From Myxococcus stipitatus (GTDB lineage Bacteria > Myxococcota > Myxococcia > Myxococcales > Myxococcaceae), in NCBI RefSeq assembly GCF_021412625.1, contig NZ_JAKCFI010000011.1, positions 210,647 through 274,646 of the forward strand: a DNA stretch of 64,000 bases, in the 5' to 3' direction. The translations under genes were made by a program, and so were the position numbers. Below, one piece after another: positions 22,390 to 31,710 of this stretch; the first letter of the stretch is position 1; every line of letters starts with the position of its first letter. The notes beneath the pieces are model-generated. The model did not search any database and had not been told where the DNA came from. It saw only the letters and a list, made by a program, of their open reading frames with translations.

Positions 22390-24465
22390 ATGAAGACGAC
22401 GCGCGCGCTGATTCTCCCAGGCAAGACCCCACGCATCTGGCATGCCGAGCTCGATGGAGCGCGCCTCGCCATCACCAGCGGTACGGCGAAGAAACCGTCG
22501 ACGAAAGAAGAGACTTTCGAGCAGGAGCATGAGGCAGAGGACAAGTTCACCTCCGAGCTGCTCAAGAAGCTGCGTGGTGGGTATGTGCTCGATGGGGCCC
22601 AGGGGGGACTCGTCGCGCAGTTCAGTTCGACCACGACCGGCATCTCGAGCGTGTCGCCCGATGGCGAAACCGTGTGGGAGGTCGACGACCCCTCCGGCGT
22701 GCCGACGGCGAGGGTCTTCACGCGTTCGGGTCAATTGCTCGCGACGCATGACCTGCGCGCGCTCGGCATCCCCCAGGACCTGGTCGCTGATGTGGTGGCC
22801 TTGTCGAAAGACGCGGCGCTCATCGCGTGCGCCTCGACCGAGGTGTGGAAGCTCGACGGCACGAGCCTGCGCGTGTTCGCGAGCGTGGAGGGATGCTCCG
22901 GCCGCCTTCGCATGGGCGGAGATCGCGTGCTGCTGCGGGGGCACCGCGCACGAATCACGCTGCTCGACCTCGAAGGCAATGTCGTCACCTCGCTCGAGAA
23001 CGTGGAGGCGTGCGCTCTGAGCGACGATGGTCGGTACCTCGCGACGTGCGCGCGCGACGCGGGCGAGCTCATCGTGTGGAATGCGAAGGACGGCACCGAG
23101 GTACGTCGTTGCTCGCTCGGTGAGGGCCGCGGCGTGCACGACGTTGCCATCAACGCGGAGCACGTCGCCGCCCTGTGGAGCTACTTCCCGGCCTCGTCGC
23201 GTCGCTCGACCCAGGCGTTCTCCATCGAGACCGGAGAGCAGGTGATGCCGCAGGTCTTCCCTGGATTCGACACCATCGGGAGCAGGGAGGCGCTCACGTC
23301 CACGGGCTTCGTCGTCGGCTTCGGCACGTTCTACACGGGCGAAGACGCCACGCCCGTGCGGGAGTACGTCGAGTTTACACGGGTGGGGTCTTCGCACGGC
23401 GTGCACGTCGCGTCGGGCGGTCGCTTCGTGCTCATGCGGAACAAGAGGGGCATCGTCGCGGTGTGGGACACCACGCAACTCCCGCGCGAACCGCCGAAGG
23501 TCGAATCCCGACCGAAGTCAAAGCTGCCCGCGCCGTCGACTGACTGGGGGGGGCCGAAGTCACCGGTGCCCGTTGTCACCGACGACGCGCTGATCATTCC
23601 GTTCGAACATGCCCCGGATGGTGGCGGGAAGGAGCTCCCCGGAGGACTCATCTACAGCTCATTCGCCGACGAGGTGTCGACCTTCGTGGACTGCACGTCC
23701 TGGCCGCCGCGCACGTCGTCACGCATGCATGTTTTTGGCGCCGCGCGAACGGCGAGCGGTCTCTTCGTGTTGCAGCACCGCGACGGCCTGTGGCTCACGC
23801 GTGACTTCGCCGAGCGCGGGAAATTTGTGCCCCTTCCTCGCTACGCGGAAGTCGTCGGGGTTCTTGGCGAGGACCCGATCATCTTCGATTCCGACGGCCT
23901 CGTGCCGCCGCTGATCTGGCGCGGCGGCGAGTGGAAGGAAGTCACCGGGCTTCACGACATCGACGCAGCGGGAGGCACTGGCGCCGTCAACCTGAGCGAT
24001 GGCTTCGGTTTCATCACCTTTCGCGACGCCGCCTGGCGGGTCGATGAGCAGCAGCGCGCGACGAAGTTGTTCGACATGCGCGATGTGAACGCGTCGTGGG
24101 CGTTCCCGACCATCGATGGACGCTTCGTGAGCCCGCTCCCCGAAGGGAAGCTCGTCTTCTTCACGCGTGAAGGGCACCGACTCGTCATCGACATGAAGGA
24201 GAAGAGGAAGGTGAGCCTCGGCGTGCGCCCCATGCCGGGGCCGAACCGCTCACTCCTGGTCACCTATGGGGGGAGTTACGGCAAGAACAAGACGGAGTTC
24301 ATCGGCGCCCGGATTTCGCTCTCCGGCGGCAGGCCCACTCCACTCAGGCGCGCCGACTTCGGCCTCGACGCCGAGGACGAGGTCGCCGATCTCTTCATGT
24401 GTGGTGATGAGGTGCTGGCCTACGTCGAAGGCAACGTGTTCCACCGGCTGCGACGCAATCCCTGA
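22390..24465 (+). CDS. WGR-like domain protein with WD-type beta-propeller
   Basis: 691 residues, soluble, no signal peptide. Residues ~1-65 (IWHAELDGARLAITSGTAKK, then EDKFTSELLKKLRGGYVLDG) resemble the short WGR-type DNA/protein-binding domain found in some bacterial and PARP proteins. The rest has repeated blade-like stretches such as VEACALSDDGRYLATCARDA then GELIVWNAKDGTEVRRCSLG, and VHVASGGRFVLMRNKRGIVA then VWDTTQ. This is like WD40 blades in two propeller halves separated by a proline/lysine-rich linker near residues 370-395. Such proteins are common in myxobacteria and of unknown function. Confidence 0.65.
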   Translation: MKTTRALILPGKTPRIWHAELDGARLAITSGTAKKPSTKEETFEQEHEAEDKFTSELLKKLRGGYVLDGAQGGLVAQFSSTTTGISSVSPDGETVWEVDDPSGVPTARVFTRSGQLLATHDLRALGIPQDLVADVVALSKDAALIACASTEVWKLDGTSLRVFASVEGCSGRLRMGGDRVLLRGHRARITLLDLEGNVVTSLENVEACALSDDGRYLATCARDAGELIVWNAKDGTEVRRCSLGEGRGVHDVAINAEHVAALWSYFPASSRRSTQAFSIETGEQVMPQVFPGFDTIGSREALTSTGFVVGFGTFYTGEDATPVREYVEFTRVGSSHGVHVASGGRFVLMRNKRGIVAVWDTTQLPREPPKVESRPKSKLPAPSTDWGGPKSPVPVVTDDALIIPFEHAPDGGGKELPGGLIYSSFADEVSTFVDCTSWPPRTSSRMHVFGAARTASGLFVLQHRDGLWLTRDFAERGKFVPLPRYAEVVGVLGEDPIIFDSDGLVPPLIWRGGEWKEVTGLHDIDAAGGTGAVNLSDGFGFITFRDAAWRVDEQQRATKLFDMRDVNASWAFPTIDGRFVSPLPEGKLVFFTREGHRLVIDMKEKRKVSLGVRPMPGPNRSLLVTYGGSYGKNKTEFIGARISLSGGRPTPLRRADFGLDAEDEVADLFMCGDEVLAYVEGNVFHRLRRNP

Positions 24466-24758
24466 CCGTCACCCCGCATCGTCTTCTTCGTCGCTGGGCT
24501 CGGACTCGTCGCGTACCTGCAACCCGTGCCTCCCCAACATCCGGTTGCTGCGTCGTGCGAGCGTCGAGGCCACGCCCGCCAGTGCGTCGATGCGGGTGGG
24601 CGGGGCGGGCGGGGTCGTCGACGCCGAGCCCGTCCTTCGTTCGCGGCCCCGAGGGCAACCTGATGCTGTCGAAGCAGGTCGGTGCGCTACACCTTCGCTC
24701 ACGGCGGGAGGATTTCATCCGGAGGGAGCACTAGGATGGTCCCGATGAGGGAGCATCC

Positions 24759-25172
24759 TTGAGTGGCGAGGGCCCGCGCCCCGCGGGTGACGTGTTGCTG
24801 GGCCTGACGCGGTTCCGGGTGGGTCGGTTCCTGCTGTGGACAGCCGCGGCGCTGTTGGGCTTGATGGGGCTGGTGCCAGGGCCGGAGCGTTGGAACATCC
24901 TGGCGGTCGCCGCCGTCTCCGCGTTGTTCGCCGCGTATGGCTCGTGGGCGGCGTGGTACGAGGAGCGCCAGTCGCCAGACCGGGCATCGCTGAGCTGGCT
25001 GATTCCCCGGCTGGCGCTCGGAGGGGTGTTCCTGGGAGGCGCGCTGTTGCTGGTGTGGTGGCGGCGGCGTCGCTTCGGGAGCGCGCCGCCCCTGCCTCCA
25101 CCGAGCCAGGAGGAGGTGGACCGGTGGGCCACTGACGAACTTCGCGCCCCCGTCGTGGAGGGCATGGAGTGA
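24759..25172 (+). CDS. Small integral membrane protein
   Basis: 137 residues from a TTG start with GAGGGAG upstream. Three hydrophobic segments are visible (FLLWTAAALLGLMGLV, ILAVAAVSALFAAYGSW, LIPRLALGGVFLGGALLLVWW), then a polar tail rich in Pro and Glu. Its stop overlaps the GTG start of the next gene (GTGA), so the two are translationally coupled and probably form a complex. Family not recognised. Confidence 0.6.
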   Translation: MSGEGPRPAGDVLLGLTRFRVGRFLLWTAAALLGLMGLVPGPERWNILAVAAVSALFAAYGSWAAWYEERQSPDRASLSWLIPRLALGGVFLGGALLLVWWRRRRFGSAPPLPPPSQEEVDRWATDELRAPVVEGME

Positions 25173-25936
25173 GCGCGGTCGTGGAGGTGGAGGCACGGGC
25201 CTCCGTGGCGTCCCGTCAGCGGATGGCGCAATGGGCGCGAGGCGGGCTCGGCGTCTTCGTGAGCCTGGTGCCGAGGTTGCTGGGCGCGGGGGCGTGGGGC
25301 GCGCTCAAGGGCGCCATCTCGTTCGGTGCGTTCGGGCTGCTCATGGCGCTCGCCTTCGCGCTCTCCCCGCGTGTCACGGGAGGCGCTCCCATTCCGACAG
25401 GCCTGCTCGCGCTGAGCTTCGTGGTGACGCCGCTCGCGCTGGCGCTGTCCGGGGGCTACGTGTTGATGCTCCAGGGCGTGGGCGAGCGGCTCGCGCGGGA
25501 GGTCCAGGAGCGGCGGCTGATGGGCTACGCCTACGCGATCCTCAAGCCCTCGGCGCTGTTGGTGGCCCGGCGGCTGCGCGGACGGGAGGGGCTGGGGCGG
25601 GCCGAGCTCCTCCAGACCATCGAGGAGTCCGTGGGCGAGCGGATGCGGGACCTGGCGCCGGAGCGGGACGCGGCGCCGTCTCGGTTGGAATGGGCGGAGG
25701 AGTTCCTCATGGAGCAGTCGCGTCGGGTGCTGGGGCTCATCGCCCTGCGCTCGGTGCTGACCGCTCCGGACGTGCCTTCGGCCATCCACGCGCTCGAGTC
25801 ACTCGCCATCGACCGCCTGGAGACGGCGCTGGTGGAGACGCTGGAAGACCTGTTCTTCCTCCAGCGGCTGGTGGCCTTGGGGCTCGGCGTCCTCGTCGCG
25901 GCTGTCCCCACGCTCGTGCTGCTGTTCACCCGGTGA
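25169..25936 (+). CDS. Membrane protein of unknown function
   Basis: 255 residues. Hydrophobic helices lie near residues 27-65, 75-100 and at the C-terminus (LVALGLGVLVAAVPTLVLLF); between them is a long amphipathic helical region with many Arg and Glu (RLAREVQERRLMGYAYAILK, then LRGREGLGRAELLQTIEESV). GTG start overlaps the stop of the preceding membrane-protein gene. No transport or enzymatic motif is visible. Probably a partner of that protein. Confidence 0.6.
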   Translation: MSAVVEVEARASVASRQRMAQWARGGLGVFVSLVPRLLGAGAWGALKGAISFGAFGLLMALAFALSPRVTGGAPIPTGLLALSFVVTPLALALSGGYVLMLQGVGERLAREVQERRLMGYAYAILKPSALLVARRLRGREGLGRAELLQTIEESVGERMRDLAPERDAAPSRLEWAEEFLMEQSRRVLGLIALRSVLTAPDVPSAIHALESLAIDRLETALVETLEDLFFLQRLVALGLGVLVAAVPTLVLLFTR

Positions 25937-25947
25937 GCCGCGGAGCC

Positions 25948-26697
25948 TCAGGGCTCGCGGGGCTGCAGCCGGACGTCGTCGATGTAGAGGAACCGATCAC
26001 CCAGCTGTTCGATGACCAGCTCGGCGAGCGCGTTGGCGGCGTTGGCCGGCGCGGTGACATCCATCCCGTCCTGGGTCCATTCGAGGACGGGGACCACGTC
26101 GGGCGTGACGTTGTGATAGTCCGTGCGAATCCATTGGTAGGCGGCGTCGAACCACGCGACGCGCACCTGGACGGCGCCACGCTGCGGCGTCGCGGTGGGG
26201 AACCACGAATACGAACGGACCCAGACGGAGAGGCGGTAATCCGCGTCCGAGACGACCGGGAAGAAGGACGAAACGAGGACGTACTTGTCGACGCACCCGT
26301 CCTTCGCGAGCGTCATCTGGCTTCCAGGGACGCAGGGATAGACGACCAGCGAGGTCGCGTGGGGGACGCGGCGGTTGGCGAGCGGCGCCGCGGGGTTGTG
26401 CCCCTCGGCGTAGAGGAAGGACAGCCCCTCGTGGTGCTGGTGGGGGGGCTGGATGCGCCAGCCCGTGGGAAGGCCCGACGGCCAGTCGCACTCCGTCTGC
26501 CCCGCGACGACGTAGCACGAGCCCATGTCGCGCGTTTCGAAGTCCCCGTTGAAGCCCGGCTCCGGCGCGATGGCCTTGGGCGTGGTGGTGTCGCTTCGCG
26601 CGGTGCCGACCTCCTCACCCGTCGGGGGCGAGGCGTCCTGGGGGGCGGGCTCACAACCGGCGAGGACCAGCAGGACTGGGATGAGGGCTCGGCGCAT
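25948..26697 (-). CDS. Lipoprotein with jelly-roll-like domain
   Basis: 249 residues. MRRALIPVLLVLAGC is a lipoprotein signal with Cys at residue 15. After a Pro/Thr-rich spacer, the mature domain (FNGDFETRDMGSCYVVAGQT onward, ending FLYIDDVRLQP) has the N-terminal FETRD and C-terminal YIDDVRL phrases typical of carbohydrate-binding jelly-roll modules (CBM4/9-like). Four to five Cys suggest disulfides. Probably surface-exposed. It is downstream of the biosynthetic operon on the same strand but separated by 137 bases, so membership is doubtful. Confidence 0.6.
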   Translation of the reverse strand: MRRALIPVLLVLAGCEPAPQDASPPTGEEVGTARSDTTTPKAIAPEPGFNGDFETRDMGSCYVVAGQTECDWPSGLPTGWRIQPPHQHHEGLSFLYAEGHNPAAPLANRRVPHATSLVVYPCVPGSQMTLAKDGCVDKYVLVSSFFPVVSDADYRLSVWVRSYSWFPTATPQRGAVQVRVAWFDAAYQWIRTDYHNVTPDVVPVLEWTQDGMDVTAPANAANALAELVIEQLGDRFLYIDDVRLQPREP

Positions 26698-26834
26698 GCG
26701 ACGGGGCTCCTTGTGGCGACTACATAGCCCAGCCGGGGCGATGCGCGAAGCCGGGTTCGACCGGCCTCGCCGTGACGCGGAGGGTCGTCGCCCACCTGGG
26801 AGACGACGTGCGGGGGCCGGTGAGGGGCAGGGGG

Positions 26835-27974
26835 CTACATCCCCGAGGTCTGGGCAATGATCTCCTTCATCATCTCGGAGGTCCCGCCGCCGATGGTGAG
26901 CATGCGCACGTCCCTCCAGGCTCGCGCGATGTTCGTCTCCTCGATGTAGCCCATGCCTCCATGGAACTGCTGGCAGTCGTAGGCCACCCGCTGCGCGAGG
27001 TCCGCCGTGTAGAGCTTCACCATGGAGATCTCCTTCAGCGGCCTGCGCTTGCGCTGGAAGAGGTCCACCGTGTTGTAGGTGAGCTGCCGCGCGGCCGCCA
27101 CCGAGGTCAGGTGTTCGGCGAACCGGTGGCGCCAGACCTGGTACTCGATGAGCCGCTTGCCGAAGGCCTCTCGCTGGCGACCGTGGCGGATGGCGTCCTC
27201 GAGCATCCGCTGCATCATGGCGACGGTGTGGATGCCCGTCACCAGCCGCTCGCCCTGGAAGCCGTTCATGATGTGGTAGAGGCCGTCATTCTCCCGGCCC
27301 AGCACGTACCGCGCGGGGATGCGGCACTCCTCGAAGAAGAGGATGGCCGTGTCGGAGGAGCGGTGCCCCAGCTTGTCGAGCTTCTTCGACACGCAGAAGC
27401 CCTTCACGTCCGTGGGGAACGTCACCAGCGAGATGCCCGCGGCGCCCGGTCCCCCCGTTCTCACCGCCAGCACCAGGAAGTCCGCCCGCGTGCCGTTGGT
27501 GATCCACATCTTCGAACCGTCGATGACGTAGTCGTCCCCCTCCCGCCTCGCGGTGGTCCGCAGGTTCGCCAGGTCCGAACCCGCGCCCGGCTCGCTCATC
27601 GCCAGGGCGGCGATCCGCTCCCCCGTGAGCGCTGGCGCGAGGAACTCGCGCTTCTGTTCCTCGGTGCCCACGTCGTTGATGATGGGCGTGGCCATCTGTC
27701 CCTGGACCATCAGCGCCAGGCTCACGCCCGCGTTGTCGCCGCGCGCCAGCTCCTCGGCGAAGACGGTCACGAACCAGTAGTCCAGCCCGCTGCCGCCGTA
27801 CTTCGGATCATGATGGATGCCGAAGAGGCCCAGCTCGCCGCACTTGCGGAAGAGCTCTCGCGGAAAGAGGCCCGCCTGGTCCCACTCCAGGGCGTGGGGG
27901 GCCAGCTCCTTGTCCACGAAGCGTCGGACCATCTTCCGGAAGGCCTCGTGCTCCTCGGTGAAGGGATGGGTCAT
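26835..27974 (-). CDS. Acyl-CoA dehydrogenase family flavoprotein (last gene of LysW operon)
   Basis: 379 residues covering the whole fold. FAD/substrate motifs are MSEPGAGSDLANLRTTA near residues 147-163 and WITNG near 181; the C-terminal motif QFHGGMGYIEETNIARAWRD (~342-361) includes the Glu that serves as catalytic base. In NRPS clusters such enzymes often oxidise carrier-bound acyl or aminoacyl groups to alpha,beta-unsaturated forms, so an amino acid or starter acid tethered to a carrier protein is a plausible substrate here. Its ATG overlaps the LysK-like stop (ATGA), so it belongs to the eleven-gene operon. Substrate not determinable. Confidence 0.85.
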   Translation of the reverse strand: MTHPFTEEHEAFRKMVRRFVDKELAPHALEWDQAGLFPRELFRKCGELGLFGIHHDPKYGGSGLDYWFVTVFAEELARGDNAGVSLALMVQGQMATPIINDVGTEEQKREFLAPALTGERIAALAMSEPGAGSDLANLRTTARREGDDYVIDGSKMWITNGTRADFLVLAVRTGGPGAAGISLVTFPTDVKGFCVSKKLDKLGHRSSDTAILFFEECRIPARYVLGRENDGLYHIMNGFQGERLVTGIHTVAMMQRMLEDAIRHGRQREAFGKRLIEYQVWRHRFAEHLTSVAAARQLTYNTVDLFQRKRRPLKEISMVKLYTADLAQRVAYDCQQFHGGMGYIEETNIARAWRDVRMLTIGGGTSEMMKEIIAQTSGM

Positions 27975-29032
27975 GGCCGGGTCGGGAGCAGGGTGAGCAC
28001 GCGCGCGAGGACCGCGATCCCTTCCTCGTATTCGTCCAGGCGGATGTGCTCATGGGGGGTGTGGTCCAGGGAGGAGTCTCCGGGGCCGTAGGCGAGCGTG
28101 GGCACCCGCCACGCCCGCGCCACGGTGTTCCAGTCGGAAGTCCCCGTCTTCAGCCGGAGCGTCGGCCTGGCGCCGCGCTCGCGGATGGCCTTCTTGAACG
28201 CGCGGGAGAGCTCGTCGTTCCCGTCCGTGCTGACGGCGCCCTTGTTGGAGAGCGCCTTCACGTCGACGCCGGGAACGCCGCCCAGCAGCGACAGCAGCCG
28301 CTCGCCATCCGTGTCGGGCCCGGTGCGGATGTTGACGCTGGCCCGGGCCCACTCCTCGGTCTCCGTGGTGCCCGTCTGGAAGGACGTCAGCGAGGGGAGG
28401 TCCTGCTCGAAGAGCGGGCGCACGCGGTTCCATTCGTCGCAGCGAGCGCGCAACGTGCTCCAGGCCTCGACGAGGTGCTCGGCGGCGGCGCGGTAGTCGC
28501 GGCTCGCCGTGTGGCGCAGGCTCGCGCGGTACTCGAGCTCGGCCCGGACCAGCCCCTTGTACCCGATGGTGAGCGCGTGGGCGCCGCTCGGCTCGCCGTT
28601 GATGACGAAGTCCGGACGGTACCGCTCCCGCACGTGGAAGGCGCCACGGGTGATGGCCACCTCCTCCTCGACGCACCCCAGCAACAGGAACTGCTTCCCG
28701 GCTCGCTCGCTCTCGTCGAGCAGCTCCACGGCCTCGACGAAGGCGCCAATGGCCCCCTTGGCGTCCACGGCGCCGCGCCCGTAGAGCCGTCCGTCCTCGA
28801 TGCGCACCGGCACCTCACCGGGGACCGTGTCGATGTGCCCGAGCAGCGCGATGCACGTGTCGCCGTCGCCCAGGGTGGCGATGGTGTTGCCCACCTCGTC
28901 CGTGTGCGCGCGCCACCCCCGCTGCCCGAGCCGCTCCGCCAGGGCCCGGGAGAAGGCCTGCTCGTGGTGGCTGGGGCTGGGCTGCTCCACCATCCACTGG
29001 AGGAACTCGATCGTCTTCTCACGTGCCCGCAT
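27971..29032 (-). CDS. lysK: LysK-like M20 deacylase (releases amino acid from amino-group carrier)
   Basis: 353 residues of the M20 metallopeptidase fold. Metal-binding motifs are LLGHIDTVPG near residues 63-72, GRGAVDAKGA near 85-94, CVEEEVA near 118-124 and INGEPSG near 144-150. In the LysW pathway, LysK hydrolyses the isopeptide bond between the C-terminal Glu of the carrier and the alpha-amino group of the finished amino acid. Presence with carrier, ligase, kinase and reductase homologues in one operon makes this role far more likely than generic peptidase activity. It overlaps the kinase gene by 14 bases. The released amino acid in this cluster is unlikely to be plain lysine. Confidence 0.8.
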   Translation of the reverse strand: MRAREKTIEFLQWMVEQPSPSHHEQAFSRALAERLGQRGWRAHTDEVGNTIATLGDGDTCIALLGHIDTVPGEVPVRIEDGRLYGRGAVDAKGAIGAFVEAVELLDESERAGKQFLLLGCVEEEVAITRGAFHVRERYRPDFVINGEPSGAHALTIGYKGLVRAELEYRASLRHTASRDYRAAAEHLVEAWSTLRARCDEWNRVRPLFEQDLPSLTSFQTGTTETEEWARASVNIRTGPDTDGERLLSLLGGVPGVDVKALSNKGAVSTDGNDELSRAFKKAIRERGARPTLRLKTGTSDWNTVARAWRVPTLAYGPGDSSLDHTPHEHIRLDEYEEGIAVLARVLTLLPTRP

Positions 29033-29906
29033 TCGTGGCCTCCTTCGGTTTCCGGGGGAGGGTGAACTTCGTGCCGGACTCCTCGGTGAGGGCGACGAAG
29101 ACCGGCCGGGGCACGCGAGAGGAGCTCACGTAGACCGAGGGGACGCCGCCCTGCAGCGCCCTGCTCGCGGCGTCCAGCTTGTAGCGCATGCGGCCGGCGG
29201 CCAACTGCATGCAGCCCGCGACGTCGTCGCTGGAGCGGATGAGCGTCAGGGGCTCGTTGGGGTTCTCCAGCAGCCCCGGCACGTTCGACAGCATGACGAG
29301 CGCGCGGGCGCCGAGCGCGGTGGAGATCGACGCGGCGATCTGATCCGCGTCGACGTTCACGAGCACGCCCGTCTCCGTGACGGCGGGTGGGCAGATGACG
29401 GGCACGTAGCCCTGGTCCTGCAAGGTCGACAGGAGGCCCGTGTTCACCGACTGGAGCTCTCCGGCCAGGTGCTCGCGATCGATGCGGACCCGCCCTCCGA
29501 CGTTGACCTTCAGTGGAGGCCGCCGCTTCGCGACGAGCATCCGCCCGTCCGCGCCGCACAGCCCCACGCCGGGGACGCCACGCTCCGCGAGCGCGAGGAC
29601 GACGCGTTTGTTCACCTCGCCCACCCACGCCATCATCAGGACGCGCAGCGTGGTGGCGTGGGTGAGGCGGACCACGGTGCCGGTGGGGGTCGTCACCTCG
29701 GGGCGCTCCAGCGCGAAGGCCTTCAGCACGCGCTCGCCGGCCTCGGAGCCTCCGTTCACCACCACCACGCGCTCGCCGTGACGGATGAGCTCCGCGACGT
29801 CGTTGCAGACGTTCTCGAGGTCGACCCCCGCGGCGCCGCCAATCTTCACCACGATGGGGCGGACGGCGGCGGCGGCCAGGTTGCTGGAGGGGAGGGGGGC
29901 GTTCAT
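29019..29906 (-). CDS. lysZ: LysZ-like amino acid kinase acting on carrier-bound substrate
   Basis: 295 residues of the amino-acid-kinase (N-acetylglutamate kinase) fold: VVKIGGAAG (residues ~19-27) for ATP, VVVNGGSEAG (~48-57), RRPPLKVNVGGRVRID near 127-142, and the VNVDADQIA region (~187-195). LysZ phosphorylates the side-chain carboxylate of the carrier-bound amino acid before reduction by LysY. The RRPPLKVNVGG phrase resembles LysZ rather than ArgB. ATG overlaps the SDR stop. Acts in the cytoplasm on the LysW-type protein encoded at 34.5-34.7 kb. Confidence 0.8.
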   Translation of the reverse strand: MNAPLPSSNLAAAAVRPIVVKIGGAAGVDLENVCNDVAELIRHGERVVVVNGGSEAGERVLKAFALERPEVTTPTGTVVRLTHATTLRVLMMAWVGEVNKRVVLALAERGVPGVGLCGADGRMLVAKRRPPLKVNVGGRVRIDREHLAGELQSVNTGLLSTLQDQGYVPVICPPAVTETGVLVNVDADQIAASISTALGARALVMLSNVPGLLENPNEPLTLIRSSDDVAGCMQLAAGRMRYKLDAASRALQGGVPSVYVSSSRVPRPVFVALTEESGTKFTLPRKPKEATNAGT

Positions 29907-30682
29907 CCGATCACACTCGCGCCGCCGTCGACGAGCTGGACCGTCCCGGTGATGAAGGAGGCCCGCTCGCTGGCGAGGAAGGCGGCGGCGGCGGCGAACT
30001 CCTCCGGGAGCCCCACGCGGCGCAGCGGGATGTGGGCCGCCATGGCGCGCAGCCCCGCGTCGACGTCGCCGTCGCTCTTCGTCCCGGCGGTGCGTTCGAC
30101 GGGCGGGGTGCGCGTATAGCCGGGGGCGAGGACGTTGACCGTGACGCCGCAGTCGCCCAGCTCCTGCACGAGCGCGGCGGAGAACGCGACGATGCCCGCC
30201 CGCGAGAAGCCCGACAGGGCGAAGCGCGCCACGGGGCGCACGACCGTCTCGGAGGTGATGAAGAGCAGGCGCCCCCAGCGCGCCGCCTTCATGTGAGGCA
30301 GGGCGGCCAGGGCCAGGCTGATGGGAGGCAGCAGGACCGCGTCCACGGCGTCCTGGTAGGCGCCGAGCTCGAACCCCGTCGCCGGGCCTGGAGGAGGCCC
30401 TCCGCTGTTCGTCACCGCGATGTGGAGCGCGCCCAGGCGGCTGGCGACCTCGTCGACCCAGTGGCGGACGGCGTCGGGCCGCTTCAAGTCCACCATTGTC
30501 GCGCTCACCCTTCCCCGGGCGACCTCGTTGAGGCGGCGTTCGGCGCTCGCGAGCTTCTGCGCGTCCCGCGCGCCGATGGCGACGTGCGCGCCTTCCCTGG
30601 CCAGCTCCTCCGCGACGGCGAGCCCCAGCCCGCTGGAGCCTCCCGCCACGAGCGCGACCCTACCGGTCAGTCCCAGATCCAT
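29903..30682 (-). CDS. SDR-family protein lacking the canonical YxxxK
   Basis: 259 residues with an intact nucleotide motif GGSSGLGLAVAEEL (residues ~14-27), NSGGPPPGPATGF near 91-103 and the C-terminal GTVQLVDGG. Where classical SDRs have YxxxK, this protein reads ARFALSGFSRAGIVAF: the Tyr position appears to be Phe and the Lys position Arg. The catalytic Ser region is FITSETV. A sub-group of SDRs with this pattern exists, often of unknown or altered chemistry. In the operon it probably reduces or oxidises a keto/hydroxyl group of the carrier-derived intermediate, or has a non-redox role. It overlaps the sulfotransferase gene by 23 bases. Confidence 0.75.
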   Translation of the reverse strand: MDLGLTGRVALVAGGSSGLGLAVAEELAREGAHVAIGARDAQKLASAERRLNEVARGRVSATMVDLKRPDAVRHWVDEVASRLGALHIAVTNSGGPPPGPATGFELGAYQDAVDAVLLPPISLALAALPHMKAARWGRLLFITSETVVRPVARFALSGFSRAGIVAFSAALVQELGDCGVTVNVLAPGYTRTPPVERTAGTKSDGDVDAGLRAMAAHIPLRRVGLPEEFAAAAAFLASERASFITGTVQLVDGGASVIG

Positions 30683-31661
30683 GGACCTCCTCCCTTTCTC
30701 CGCGGCCCGCGGTGTCGGAGCGCACCGGCGCGTGGGGCCGGGTGAGCCGGGGTTGGAGATAGCCGTAGCGGGCCATCAGCGGCCACGACAGCGCCTGGGT
30801 GAGGGCCCGCGCGCGCGTGGGGAGCTCCTCGCGCCAGGCTTCGTCCTCCGGCCGCAGCAGCGTGGGGCCGCTGCGGAAGCGGTCCGGATTCCCGGTGACG
30901 GTGTGGTTCTTCCCCAGGTGGACGGTGCGCCCCCGCACGGGATTGACCGCGTCCCGCGCTCCGACGTGCTCCAGCAGCGCGCCCACCTTCGATGCCGGGT
31001 CGGCGATGAAGTCCTCGTAGCGCAGGTAGAACGAGCGCTCGGGGTGGCGCCGGATGACGGCCTCGGAGGCGAGGTTGAAGCCGACCCAATAGCGGGTGCT
31101 GCTCAGCGCGGACATGGGGACGACGTACTGCTTCGTCTTCGTCCAGGAGTGCGTGGTGGCGCGGGGATCCCTCACGAGGTAGAGGAAGTACGGCGTGACG
31201 CCCTCCACGTGCGGGAGGAGCGCCGCCTCGGACGGGAGCTTGCTGGTGTCCACGAGCGTGTGGCTGCCCGTGGCCTTCGCGATGGCGCGGTAGGTCCGGC
31301 TCAGCGTGGCGGCGTATTCGCGGACGTCCCGCGAGCGCGTTCCCTCCCGCAGGATGCTCCACGTATGCCGCGTCCGCACGGCGCGCGTCTGCCGCCGCAC
31401 GACCTCGCGGGCGTGGACCTCGGGAGCGCTCCCCGAAGGGGCCTCCTCCTCGAGGACCCTCGACCAGACGCGGCAGCGGGTGAGGGCCTCGCCGCAGCCG
31501 CAGAAGGTATTCGAGCCATGGCCATAGGCGTTCTTCCAGAGGAAGCTGAGCTCGCCGGTGTGGAAGAAGCCCTCCACCTCGTTGAGCACGTTTCCGAGGA
31601 TGGTGCTGCCATTGCGGCACCAGCCGGTGATGTAGAGAACCTTGATGTGGGATTGCGACAC
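30660..31661 (-). CDS. PAPS-dependent sulfotransferase
   Basis: 333 residues from a GTG at 31661. The N-terminal 5'-phosphosulfate loop is clear: ITGWCRNGSTILGNVLNE near residues 11-28, and the downstream 3'-phosphate region with LVRDPRATTHSW near residues 156-167 matches the usual RDPR(x)xxxS motif. It would transfer sulfate from PAPS to a hydroxyl of a small molecule in the cytoplasm. The same locus encodes CysD, CysN and CysC, which make PAPS, so the donor is supplied by the cluster itself. In aziridine-forming LysW-type pathways, sulfation makes a hydroxyl a leaving group; that is a reasonable hypothesis here. Alternatively the final product is sulfated. Confidence 0.85.
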   Translation of the reverse strand: MSQSHIKVLYITGWCRNGSTILGNVLNEVEGFFHTGELSFLWKNAYGHGSNTFCGCGEALTRCRVWSRVLEEEAPSGSAPEVHAREVVRRQTRAVRTRHTWSILREGTRSRDVREYAATLSRTYRAIAKATGSHTLVDTSKLPSEAALLPHVEGVTPYFLYLVRDPRATTHSWTKTKQYVVPMSALSSTRYWVGFNLASEAVIRRHPERSFYLRYEDFIADPASKVGALLEHVGARDAVNPVRGRTVHLGKNHTVTGNPDRFRSGPTLLRPEDEAWREELPTRARALTQALSWPLMARYGYLQPRLTRPHAPVRSDTAGRGEREEVHGSGTDR

Positions 31662-31710
31662 GCGAGCCCCCTGTGCGCACTGCCTGGATGACCTCGGGAC
31701 GGTTGGGTCC

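Noticed and set aside
25948..26697. Lipoprotein gene as the last member of the carrier-protein operon
   Set aside because: It is separated from the acyl-CoA dehydrogenase gene by 137 bases, unlike the overlapping genes of the operon, and has no evident biosynthetic role.
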